Assembly (NCBI GenBank): GCA_937967765.1 | Contig: CALCML010000029.1 | Coordinates: 1 to 7,575, forward strand | Reading direction: 5' to 3' | DNA: 7,575 nt | From: an uncultured Carnobacterium sp. | GTDB lineage: Bacteria; Bacillota; Bacilli; Lactobacillales; Aerococcaceae | Shown: one piece after another, positions 1 to 6,440 of the stretch | Layout of the letters: the number at the start of each line of letters is the position of its first letter | Position numbering within the stretch: the first letter of the stretch is position 1 | Position numbers and translations under genes: made by a program | The notes under the pieces: generated by a model | Database searches by the model: none | What the model saw: the letters and a program-made list of their open reading frames with translations, nothing else | Told to the model about the DNA's origin: nothing

Positions 1-120
1 GGGGACAGCGTAACAGCGGTTAACAAACGTGTGAAATACTATGACACTTCAATTGGAACAAAAGATTCTAAAGCTCAATTGTACCAATTAGAAGTAACAT
101 CTGACACAGCGGCTAAATAA
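1..120 (+). CDS. oppA: OppA-type oligopeptide-binding lipoprotein, C-terminal end only (upstream paralogue)
   Basis: This is the last 39 codons, in frame 1, of a gene that starts outside the window; the stop is TAA at 118-120. The translated tail matches the C-terminus of the complete OppA at 319-2097 nearly residue for residue. Both contain TAVNKRVKYYD, both contain LYQ, and both end in TSDTAAK, with a small insertion of about two residues between these blocks. A 20-bp run is identical in DNA (22-41 and 2005-2024). The product is therefore a second solute-binding protein of the SBP_bac_5 (peptide/nickel-binding) family, presumably lipid-anchored outside the membrane and delivering peptides to OppBCDF. 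The two genes look like a tandem duplication that has since diverged. Only the extreme C-terminus is visible, so length, signal peptide and specificity cannot be judged. Confidence 0.9.
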   Translation, partial: GDSVTAVNKRVKYYDTSIGTKDSKAQLYQLEVTSDTAAK

Positions 121-126
121 TGCAAT

Positions 127-165
127 AAAACAAGCCTAGGAATTTTCCTAGGCTTGTTTTCATTA
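127..165 (+). terminator. Rho-independent terminator after the upstream oppA
   Basis: A perfect 14-bp stem (127-140 with 147-160) closes a 6-nt AATTTT loop and ends in TTTT, starting 6 bases after the oppA stop. The A-run on the left arm gives a T-run on the other strand, so it could also work in reverse. It separates the upstream oppA transcript from the next oppA. Confidence 0.9.
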
Positions 166-227
166 TGAAAAAACTTTCCTAAAATGAGAAATAAATTATG
201 AAAATTAAAAATAAATTAGAAAAAGTA

Positions 228-256
228 TTGCAATTATTAAAAAGTTGGAGTATGAT
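228..256 (+). promoter_or_regulatory. Sigma-A-type promoter of the complete oppA
   Basis: The -35 TTGCAA (228-233) is followed by a 17-bp spacer and the -10 TATGAT (251-256, five of six consensus bases). This predicts a start near A263 and an untranslated leader of about 56 nt. The upstream DNA (181-227) is very A/T-rich and could act as an UP element. The architecture is the same as at the oppD promoter (2315-2343). Two weak CodY-like matches overlap or precede it (192-206 and 232-246, each 11 of 15). In such AT-rich DNA these are not convincing. Confidence 0.75.
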
Positions 257-307
257 AAGTCCAACATAAATTTATGGATACACTCAAAAGCCTTAAAATA
301 AAAGAAT

Positions 308-311
308 GGAG
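308..311 (+). promoter_or_regulatory. Ribosome binding site that sets the oppA start
   Basis: GGAG lies 7 nt before the ATG at 319. The alternative upstream ATG at 274 has no such site and would put 15 non-signal residues ahead of the lipoprotein signal peptide, so 319 is the preferred start. Confidence 0.7.
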
Positions 312-318
312 ACTGATT

Positions 319-2097
319 ATGATGAAAAAGAGAAATGTGATGATTCTGTTTTCTGCAACGGTTGCGCTAACGTTAGCAGCGTGTGGTAGTAAAGAACAAT
401 CATCTTCAACAAGTAGCAATGCCGGAAAAACGAAATACGCTTCTGAAGTCACTCACGACGGGACTCCAATTAAGGGTGGAATATTAAAATACGCGATTGT
501 ATCTTCTTCACCTTTCTCTGGTATTTTTGCAGATGAGTTATCTGCAGATACAAACGACTCAACGATTGGTGGTTTGGTTGATGAAAGTATGTTTGAATAT
601 GATGAAAACCGTAAGTTAACCAATACTGGTCTTGCAAGCATCGAATTTGACGTTGAAAATAAAACAGCAACAGTTAAATTAAACTCTAAAGACTATAAAT
701 GGTCCGATGGACAACCTGTAACGATCGACGACTACATCTTCGCTTATCAAGCCATCGGGAATAAAGATTATACGGGTGTTCGTTACGATGATGATTTTAA
801 AAATGTAGTCGGTATGGAAGAGTACCACGAAGGAAAAGCAGATAGCGTTTCTGGTCTTGAAAAAGTGGATGATTATACTGTGAAAATTCACTTCAAAGAA
901 ATGACCCCTTCAATGCAATTAGCAGGTGGTTCAGTTTCTGCATACATTATGCCAAAACATATCTTCAAAGATATTCCTGAAACTGAATGGGAACAAAGTG
1001 ATTATGTACGTGGTACAAAATTTGTCGGTCTTGGACAATTCAAGATTGAATCCATCGTAGCAGGGGAATCTGTGACATTAGTTCCAAATGAACACTATTA
1101 TAAAGGTGTAGCAAAAGTCGATAAAGTCGTAATGGAAGTTGTATCTCCAGATAACATCGTTTCAGAAATGAAGGCTGGGAACTACGATATCGCAACAATG
1201 CCAAACTCACAATACGAAGCTTATAAAGATTTAACTAATGTAACGTTAATCAGTTCTGAAGCGTCAGCGTATGAATATATCGGTTTCCACTTAGGAAAAT
1301 ATGACAAAGAAGCTGGTAAAAACGTAACAGATCCAAATGCGAAAATGGCCGATGTAAAACTTCGTCAAGCAATGGCATACGCGCTCGATATTGATGCGGC
1401 AGGTCAAAACTTATATAACGGCTTGCAACACTCTTCAAACTCAATCATCATTCCGTTCTTTAACGATATTTATAACAAAGAACAAGAAGGCTTCACTTAT
1501 AACCCAGAAAAAGCAAAACAATTGCTAGATGAAGCGGGATATAAAGACGTTGATGGTGACGGTTTACGTGAGAACAAAGATGGCTCAAAACTACAAATTA
1601 ACTTTGCAGCACGTACTCGTGATGAAGCCAATGAATCACTTGTTCAACAATACTTGAATTGGTGGAAAGAAATCGGGTTAGATGTAAAACTTTATACAGG
1701 ACGTACTATTGAATTGAACTCATTCTACGATAAAGTTCAAGCGGATGACCCAGAAATTGATGTATTCGCGGGCGGTTGGTCTACAGGTTACGATCCAAAT
1801 CCAGAAGGATTATTTGGAGAATCTGCGAAATTCAACTTTGAACGTTATGTGGATGCTGAAGGAACTGCAATCATGAAGAAAATCTCTTCAACAGAAGCAT
1901 TCGATTCAGCGAAAAACATTGAGTTTTATAAAGAATGGCAAAAATACGTTCACGATAAAGCATTTATCTTCCCAACGTTAGTCGGAGAATCTATTACAGC
2001 AGTAAACAAACGTGTGAAATACTACGATGTTAACTTGGGTAGTCAAAAATCAGCGCTCTACCAAGTTGAATTAACAAGTGACACTGCTGCTAAATAA
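319..2097 (+). CDS. oppA: Oligopeptide ABC transporter substrate-binding lipoprotein OppA
   Basis: This is the extracellular peptide receptor of the Opp importer, 592 aa from the chosen start. The N-terminus is a lipoprotein signal peptide: a basic start (MMKKR), a hydrophobic core and the lipobox LAAC with the lipidated cysteine at residue 22. A Ser/Thr-rich linker follows. The mature part reads as an SBP_bac_5 (peptide/nickel-binding) protein, with KWSDG near residue 128 in the usual early position of the family, and with the GY.D.DGDG.RE loop (about 406-417) common in peptide-binding proteins. Length and motif order resemble Lactococcus OppA (about 600 aa), including the late VNKRV motif and a tail ending in AAK. 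The start is set by GGAG 7 nt upstream; the ATG at 274 is rejected. The gene has its own promoter and terminator and lies directly upstream of oppDFBC, following another oppA. Peptide length preference cannot be read from the sequence. The family call is firm; Opp rather than another peptide specificity is inferred from the neighbours. Confidence 0.95.
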   Translation: MMKKRNVMILFSATVALTLAACGSKEQSSSTSSNAGKTKYASEVTHDGTPIKGGILKYAIVSSSPFSGIFADELSADTNDSTIGGLVDESMFEYDENRKLTNTGLASIEFDVENKTATVKLNSKDYKWSDGQPVTIDDYIFAYQAIGNKDYTGVRYDDDFKNVVGMEEYHEGKADSVSGLEKVDDYTVKIHFKEMTPSMQLAGGSVSAYIMPKHIFKDIPETEWEQSDYVRGTKFVGLGQFKIESIVAGESVTLVPNEHYYKGVAKVDKVVMEVVSPDNIVSEMKAGNYDIATMPNSQYEAYKDLTNVTLISSEASAYEYIGFHLGKYDKEAGKNVTDPNAKMADVKLRQAMAYALDIDAAGQNLYNGLQHSSNSIIIPFFNDIYNKEQEGFTYNPEKAKQLLDEAGYKDVDGDGLRENKDGSKLQINFAARTRDEANESLVQQYLNWWKEIGLDVKLYTGRTIELNSFYDKVQADDPEIDVFAGGWSTGYDPNPEGLFGESAKFNFERYVDAEGTAIMKKISSTEAFDSAKNIEFYKEWQKYVHDKAFIFPTLVGESITAVNKRVKYYDVNLGSQKSALYQVELTSDTAAK

Positions 2098-2107
2098 GAA
2101 TTGAATG

Positions 2108-2138
2108 GAGATGAGCTTCGGCTCGTCTCTTTTTGTTT
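2108..2138 (+). terminator. Rho-independent terminator between oppA and oppD
   Basis: A 9-bp stem (2108-2116 with 2121-2129, one G-U pair) is closed by a stable C(UUCG)G tetraloop and followed by TTTTTGTTT. It starts 10 bases after the oppA stop. It would end most oppA transcripts and allow some read-through into oppDFBC. Confidence 0.9.
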
Positions 2139-2158
2139 ACGCAATATTAACAGAATAG

Positions 2159-2173
2159 ATGAAAACGCATTAA
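2159..2173 (+). promoter_or_regulatory. Possible CcpA (cre) site
   Basis: The sequence fits the published cre consensus WTGNAANCGNWNNCW at every fixed position except the C at position 14 (A here). It lies about 175-190 bp upstream of the predicted oppD transcription start. That is far for direct repression of this promoter, although it could act on read-through from oppA. A chance match is quite possible. Confidence 0.25.
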
Positions 2174-2300
2174 CGACGCGATTAGAGACGAATTTGAAAA
2201 CAAAATTAAAATAACATGAGAAAAGTTAATTTTTTGCTCATAAATAATGGTAATCACGCAGGATTCATGGTAAACTAAAAATACGCTGTATCTGCGCTCG

Positions 2301-2315
2301 AATTGTCATACAATT
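2301..2315 (+). promoter_or_regulatory. Candidate CodY box overlapping the oppD promoter
   Basis: AATTGT-CAT-ACAATT is a perfect 6-bp inverted repeat with a 3-base centre. It matches 12 of 15 positions of the CodY consensus AATTTTCWGAAAATT. Its last base is the first base of the -35 (2315). CodY is known to repress opp genes in Lactococcus when branched-chain amino acids and GTP are plentiful. The position would let a bound repressor block RNA polymerase. That CodY is the protein that binds here is inference from motif, place and target. Confidence 0.5.
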
Positions 2316-2343
2316 TGCAATCAGAGAGCATGCAACGTATAAT
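2315..2343 (+). promoter_or_regulatory. Sigma-A-type promoter of oppDFBC
   Basis: The -35 TTGCAA (2315-2320), a 17-bp spacer and a perfect -10 TATAAT (2338-2343) predict transcription starting near 2350 and a leader of about 60 nt. The -35 hexamer and the spacer length are the same as at the oppA promoter. A short dyad, CAACG (2333-2337) and CGTTG (2349-2353), flanks the -10 and could be a further operator. Confidence 0.8.
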
Positions 2344-2394
2344 AGAAACGTTGTTTTATTATTTTAAATATTGAAATAGTTAACCAAAGAAAAT

Positions 2395-2402
2395 AAGGAG
2401 GA
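2395..2402 (+). promoter_or_regulatory. Ribosome binding site that decides the UUG start of oppD
   Basis: AAGGAGGA is close to the ideal anti-16S match and sits 7 nt before the TTG at 2410. There is no in-frame ATG until after the Walker A motif, so this site fixes the start on a TTG codon. Confidence 0.9.
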
Positions 2403-2409
2403 ATCGGAT

Positions 2410-3411
2410 TTGACAATTGATAAGCCACTATTAGAAATCAATAACTTACACGTTGGTTTCCGTATCAAAGATGATTTTTATGATGCAGTAGATAATGTGT
2501 CATTAACATTAGAAAAGAATGAAATTTTGGCCATCGTTGGGGAATCAGGATGTGGGAAATCTACATTAGCGACAACCATCATGGGCTTACACAACAAAAA
2601 CAATACAAAGATTACAGGGGACATCATTTATAACGATGTGAACTTAGTAAACTTAAACGAAGCGTTATATAACAAAATTCGCGGAAATGATATCGGTATG
2701 ATCTTCCAAGATCCATTGGCTTCATTAAACCCATTAATGACAATTGGTGCTCAAATCGACGAAGCTCTTTATTATCATACAGACTTAAATGAAAAAGAAC
2801 GTACTGAACGCGTACTTGAATTGTTAGGACAAGTAGGGATTCCAAACCCACAACGTACTTACAAACAATACCCACATGAATTATCAGGTGGGATGCGTCA
2901 ACGTGTGGTTATCGCGATTGCTTTATCATGTAAACCACCAATCATCATTGCCGATGAACCAACAACTGCCTTAGACGTAACAATTCAAGCGCAAATCTTA
3001 GACTTATTAAATGATATCCAGAAAGAAACTGAATCAGGTATCATCTTAATCACTCACGACCTTGGGGTAGTAGCAGAAACTGCGGACCGTGTAGCCGTGA
3101 TGTATGCTGGACAATTTGTGGAAGTAGCACCTGTTGAAGAGCTGTTCACAAATCCTAAACATCCTTATACACGTTCATTACTACAATCAATCCCACAAGC
3201 GGGTTCAGAAGGCGAAGAATTACACGTGATCCAAGGAACAGTGCCACCATTACCAAAATTACCACGTAAAGGTTGCCGTTTCGCACCACGTATTCCATGG
3301 ATTTCAGCGGACGCTCACGAAGAGGATCCAACACTACATGAAGTTGGACCAAACCACTTCGTTCGTTGTACATGTTATAAACATTTCCATTTTGAAGGGG
3401 AGGAAGCATAA
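2410..3411 (+). CDS. oppD: Oligopeptide ABC transporter ATP-binding protein OppD
   Basis: This is one of the two cytoplasmic ATPases that drive peptide import through OppBC; 333 aa. All ABC motifs are intact: Walker A GESGCGKST (44-52), Q-loop Gln100, signature LSGGM (158-162), Walker B ending in ADE (Asp182, catalytic Glu183), D-loop ALD (187-189) and switch His216. The C-terminal oligopeptide-transporter extension (from about 250, HPYTRSLL) is present and contains PPLPKLP. In many OppD and DppD relatives this tail carries four cysteines that bind an iron-sulphur cluster. Here Cys289 and Cys320 (and Cys322) remain, but the second and third cluster positions are occupied by Ile and Ala (FAPRIPW and SADAH), so a normal cluster is unlikely. 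Translation starts at TTG behind a strong ribosome site. It is the first gene of the oppDFBC transcript, and its stop overlaps the oppF start by one base (TAATG). Opp rather than dipeptide transport is inferred from the adjacent OppA. Confidence 0.95.
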   Translation: MTIDKPLLEINNLHVGFRIKDDFYDAVDNVSLTLEKNEILAIVGESGCGKSTLATTIMGLHNKNNTKITGDIIYNDVNLVNLNEALYNKIRGNDIGMIFQDPLASLNPLMTIGAQIDEALYYHTDLNEKERTERVLELLGQVGIPNPQRTYKQYPHELSGGMRQRVVIAIALSCKPPIIIADEPTTALDVTIQAQILDLLNDIQKETESGIILITHDLGVVAETADRVAVMYAGQFVEVAPVEELFTNPKHPYTRSLLQSIPQAGSEGEELHVIQGTVPPLPKLPRKGCRFAPRIPWISADAHEEDPTLHEVGPNHFVRCTCYKHFHFEGEEA

Positions 3412-4355
3412 TGAGCGGTTTTGTAACCATTGAAGATTTAAAAGTTCACTATCCGATTCGTAGTGGCTTCTTTAACCGAGTAACGGATCATGTTTATGCG
3501 GTAGACGGAGTATCACTTGAAATCGAAGAAGGAAAAACTTACGGTCTTGTTGGAGAATCAGGTTCTGGTAAATCAACAATTGGTAAATCAATTATTGGTC
3601 TAGAACATGTAACAAGCGGTAAAGTCATTTACGAAGGACAAGACGTAACAAACAAAGCACGTCGTCGTACTTCAGACTACAACCGTAACGTACAAATGAT
3701 CTTCCAAGATTCACTATCAAGTTTTAACCCTAAAAAACGTATCTTAGATATCGTGGCTGAGCCATTAAGAAACTTCGAACGTTTATCTCCAGATGAAGAA
3801 AGAAAACGCGTGATTGAATTAATGGAAATCATCGGATTATCTGAAGAAGCATTATTAAAATATCCACACCAGTTCTCAGGTGGTCAAAGACAACGTATCG
3901 GTGTTGCTCGTGCCTTAGCAAGTAACCCTCGTTTAATCATCGCCGACGAACCAGTATCAGCGTTAGACTTATCTGTACAAGCGCAAGTGTTAAACTACAT
4001 GAAACGCATCCAAGATGAGTTCAACTTAAGTTACTTATTCATTTCCCATGACCTTGGGGTTGTAAAACATATGTGTGATGAGTTATTCATCATGTACCGT
4101 GGACGTTTTGTTGAAACAGGGAAAGCGGAAGACATTTACGCGAACCCACAACACATCTATACAAAACGTCTATTGTCTGCGATTCCGGTAATCGATCCAG
4201 AAAACCGTGAAGCAAACAAACTTCGTCGTAAAGAAGCTGAGAAATTCTACCAAGAAAATCAACAACTTTACTACGATGAAAACGGTCGTGTGTTTGATTT
4301 ACAAAAAATCTCTGACACACACTCTGTTGCATTAAATCCAAAAGGAGGAAACTAA
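3411..4355 (+). CDS. oppF: Oligopeptide ABC transporter ATP-binding protein OppF
   Basis: This is the second ATPase of the importer, expected to form a heterodimer with OppD below the membrane; 314 aa. Motifs in order are Walker A GESGSGKST (48-56), Q-loop Gln99, signature FSGGQ (155-159), Walker B ending in ADE (Asp179, Glu180), D-loop ALD (184-186) and switch His213. Both nucleotide sites therefore look competent. The C-terminal extension begins with the conserved IYTKRLLSAIP. It then turns into a basic, Glu-rich helix (about 264-285) and a short end with no cysteines, as in streptococcal and lactococcal OppF/AmiF proteins, so no cluster is expected. A GGGGAGG site inside the end of oppD lies about 7 nt before the ATG. 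The 1-nt overlap with oppD suggests translational coupling and matched amounts of the two partners. Confidence 0.95.
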   Translation: MSGFVTIEDLKVHYPIRSGFFNRVTDHVYAVDGVSLEIEEGKTYGLVGESGSGKSTIGKSIIGLEHVTSGKVIYEGQDVTNKARRRTSDYNRNVQMIFQDSLSSFNPKKRILDIVAEPLRNFERLSPDEERKRVIELMEIIGLSEEALLKYPHQFSGGQRQRIGVARALASNPRLIIADEPVSALDLSVQAQVLNYMKRIQDEFNLSYLFISHDLGVVKHMCDELFIMYRGRFVETGKAEDIYANPQHIYTKRLLSAIPVIDPENREANKLRRKEAEKFYQENQQLYYDENGRVFDLQKISDTHSVALNPKGGN

Positions 4356-4357
4356 TT

Positions 4358-5320
4358 ATGTGGAAAACCATTTTACGTCGTGTGTTATTAATGTTGCCAC
4401 AAATCTTCATTCTTAGTGTGCTAGCATTCTTAATCGCGAAGATGATGCCAGGGGATCCATTTACAGGTTTAATTACTCCAGAAACGGATCCAAATACAAT
4501 TGAAGCTTTACGTGTGAAAGCTGGATTCTATGATCCACTTCCTGTTCAATATTGGAACTGGATTTCAAAAGCATTCCGCGGAGACTTCGGTCAAAGTTAT
4601 ACTTACAAATATGAAGTAACGAAATTAATCGGTGAACGTATTGGTAACACAGTATGGTTATCATTATTAACATTGATTTTAACTTACTTAATTGCATTAC
4701 CATTAGGGATGATTGCAGGTCGTTTCCAAAACTCTTGGGCTGACAAAGCAATCGTAGTATATACATTCATTACTTACTCAATCCCAGTATTCGTATTCGC
4801 GTTAGTTCTATTATGGTTATTTGGTTATACATTAGGTTGGTTCCCAACTCGTGGATCTGTCGATTCAGATGTAGTTGCTGGAACGATTGGCTATTATGTA
4901 AACAAATTCCATCACATGATTTTACCAGCGTTTACGATGGCGATTCTTTCAACTACTGGTACGATTCAATACTTACGTACTGGGGTTATCGATGCGAAGA
5001 GCCAAGACTACGTTCGTACAGCACGTGCGAAAGGGGTTCCTGAAAATGTTGTGTTCAACCGCCACATCTTCCGTAACTCAATCTTGCCAATCGCAGCCTT
5101 CTTAGGATATGAATTCACTGGTTTAATCGGTGGTTCAGTGTTCATTGAAAACATCTTCTCATATCCTGGAATGGGGAACTTATTCGTAACATCAATCACA
5201 GGACGTGACTACTCAGTAATCTTAGCGTTACTATTACTCTTCGGTACAGCGACTCTTCTAGGTACGCTATTATCTGATATTATCATGAGTATTGTAGACC
5301 CACGTGTTCGTGTACAATAA
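4358..5320 (+). CDS. oppB: Oligopeptide ABC transporter permease OppB
   Basis: This is one of the two integral membrane subunits forming the peptide channel; 320 aa, normal for the family. About six membrane segments can be seen: near 10-28, 99-121, 131-156, 187-205, 241-262 and 286-308. An MPGDPF motif follows the first segment, as is usual in OppB/DppB. A long external part (30-98) separates the first two segments. The cytoplasmic EAA loop, which docks on the ATPases, is at about 217-236 and includes DYVRTARAKG. The end (SIVDPRVRVQ) is the standard DPR-type tail. A strong AAAGGAGGAA site lies inside the last codons of oppF, and only 2 nt separate the two genes, so the genes are coupled. It belongs to the BPD_transp_1 superfamily; the Opp name comes from the operon order D-F-B-C and the upstream OppA. 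Confidence 0.95.
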   Translation: MWKTILRRVLLMLPQIFILSVLAFLIAKMMPGDPFTGLITPETDPNTIEALRVKAGFYDPLPVQYWNWISKAFRGDFGQSYTYKYEVTKLIGERIGNTVWLSLLTLILTYLIALPLGMIAGRFQNSWADKAIVVYTFITYSIPVFVFALVLLWLFGYTLGWFPTRGSVDSDVVAGTIGYYVNKFHHMILPAFTMAILSTTGTIQYLRTGVIDAKSQDYVRTARAKGVPENVVFNRHIFRNSILPIAAFLGYEFTGLIGGSVFIENIFSYPGMGNLFVTSITGRDYSVILALLLLFGTATLLGTLLSDIIMSIVDPRVRVQ

Positions 5321-5338
5321 TAAAAGGAGGAGTAGCAA

Positions 5339-6259
5339 ATGGAGCAAAATAATGTAAATACAGTTGAAGAAACTGTCGTTGAAGAAAGCACCGTATCTAC
5401 ACCGCCTGCTGGTTTTCAGGTTATTGTACGGGAGTTTTTAAAAGATAAATTAGCGCTTTTCGCGTTAATCTTACTAACGTTGATTTTCTTAATCATCTTT
5501 ATCGGACCATTCTTTATCGACCAAGAGTCTGCTCTTAAAGTCAATATCTTAGGTCGTTATAAAGCCCCAACAAACGCACACTTGTTAGGGACTGACGAAA
5601 GTGGTCGTGACGTTTTAGCCCTCTTAATTATCGGGGCTCGTAACTCAGTATTAATCGGTTTCTCAGTTACAATCTTGACATGTATCGTTGGTATCTTTGT
5701 TGGATTGATTTCTGGTTACTACGGTAAATGGGTGGACACAACTTTAATGCGTATCGTTGACTTTATCATGATCTTACCAACATTGATGATCATCATCGTG
5801 TTCGTAACAGTGATTCCAAACTACACAATGTTCCACTTCGTATTTATCATGACAGCCTTCTATTGGGTTGGTTCTGCTCGTTTATTCAGAACACGTACTC
5901 TTCAAGAAGCAAGCTTAGACTATGTAAATGCATCTAAAACATTAGGTTCAAGTGACTTGCGTATCATGTTCCGTGAAATCTTGCCAAACTTAAGTTCATT
6001 AATTATCGTTAACTTAATCTTACGTTTAGCAGGAAACATCGGTATTGAAACAGGGTTAACTTACTTAGGGTTCGGGTTACCATTTACAACACCATCACTT
6101 GGTACATTAATCTCTGCAGCGAAAAATGCGGACATCATCGAAAACAAATTATGGGTTTGGTTACCAGCCACAATCTTAATCTTAATCATGATGTTATGTA
6201 TCAACTATGTTGGTCAAGCCCTACAACGTGCAGCGGACTCTCGCCAACGTTTAGGTTAA
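5339..6259 (+). CDS. oppC: Oligopeptide ABC transporter permease OppC
   Basis: This is the partner permease of OppB; 306 aa. The N-terminus is a Glu/Val/Thr-rich cytoplasmic stretch of about 35 residues, followed by the first membrane segment (about 38-58, OppC_N domain). The conserved HLLGTDESGRDV (81-92) marks the external region typical of OppC/DppC. Further membrane segments lie near 99-125, 138-157, 164-180, 219-238 and 273-291. The EAA loop that contacts the ATPases is at about 190-217 (EASLDYVNASKTLG). AAAGGAGGAG lies 7 nt before the ATG, and the gene follows oppB by 18 nt. It is the last gene of the transcript, closed by a strong terminator starting 15 nt after the stop. Nothing unusual is seen in length or motifs. 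Confidence 0.95.
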   Translation: MEQNNVNTVEETVVEESTVSTPPAGFQVIVREFLKDKLALFALILLTLIFLIIFIGPFFIDQESALKVNILGRYKAPTNAHLLGTDESGRDVLALLIIGARNSVLIGFSVTILTCIVGIFVGLISGYYGKWVDTTLMRIVDFIMILPTLMIIIVFVTVIPNYTMFHFVFIMTAFYWVGSARLFRTRTLQEASLDYVNASKTLGSSDLRIMFREILPNLSSLIIVNLILRLAGNIGIETGLTYLGFGLPFTTPSLGTLISAAKNADIIENKLWVWLPATILILIMMLCINYVGQALQRAADSRQRLG

Positions 6260-6274
6260 TCATAAAAATTAGAG

Positions 6275-6307
6275 AAGAGATTGAAGGAAACTTCAGTCTC
6301 TTTTTTT
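6275..6307 (+). terminator. Rho-independent terminator after oppC
   Basis: A 12-bp stem (6275-6286 with 6291-6302, one G-U pair) carries a GAAA tetraloop and runs into TTTTTTT (6301-6307). It ends the oppDFBC transcript. Confidence 0.92.
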
Positions 6308-6379
6308 GTGCCAAAAAATCCATTTTGGAAATTATTTCGTATCTAATAGAGAAGAAAAGTGCAGGATTTCGGTGTTTGG

Positions 6380-6408
6380 TTGTGAAATAGGAGGGAATCT
6401 AGTAAAAT
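6380..6408 (+). promoter_or_regulatory. Predicted promoter of the small two-gene unit
   Basis: TTGTGA (6380-6385), a 17-bp spacer and TAAAAT (6403-6408) form a plausible sigma-A promoter with transcription starting near 6415. That start would leave the ATG at 6420 almost without a leader, but gives the ATG at 6441 a short leader containing a ribosome site. Confidence 0.55.
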
Positions 6409-6425
6409 AGAGGTTACAAATGGCG

Positions 6426-6432
6426 AAAGGAG
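6426..6432 (+). promoter_or_regulatory. Ribosome binding site choosing the start at 6441
   Basis: AAAGGAG sits 8 nt before the ATG at 6441 and lies inside the seven extra codons that a start at 6420 would add. This favours 6441. Confidence 0.7.
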
Positions 6433-6440
6433 TGGCCAGG

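Larger units (their letters stand above)
2098..2409. other. 312-bp intergenic regulatory region between oppA and oppD
   Basis: No gene is visible here. In order it holds the oppA terminator, a cre-like sequence (2159-2173), an AT-rich stretch without a clear signal (about 2190-2295), a CodY-like inverted repeat (2301-2315), a strong promoter (2315-2343), a short dyad around the -10 (2333-2353), an A/T-rich leader, and the ribosome binding site of oppD (2395-2402). Confidence 0.8.

Noticed and set aside
167..180. cre-like TGAAAAAACTTTCC upstream of oppA
   Set aside because: The essential central CG is missing (AA instead).
192..246. CodY boxes at the oppA promoter (192-206 and 232-246)
   Set aside because: Each has four mismatches in very A/T-rich DNA, where chance matches of this quality are expected; not listed as features.
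274..318. Upstream ATG (274) as the start of oppA
   Set aside because: It adds 15 residues ahead of a typical MMKKR lipoprotein signal and has no ribosome site; GGAG is well placed for 319.
2268..2276. Extended -10 TGGTAAACT as an additional oppD promoter
   Set aside because: No -35 at a workable distance, and a far better promoter lies at 2315-2343.
4813..5043. Second + strand frame inside oppB
   Set aside because: Overlaps the well-supported permease frame fully and has no ribosome site or recognisable domain.
6420..6440. ATG at 6420 as the start of the small acidic protein
   Set aside because: It lies about 5 nt from the predicted transcription start and the good ribosome site AAAGGAG is downstream of it, matched to 6441.
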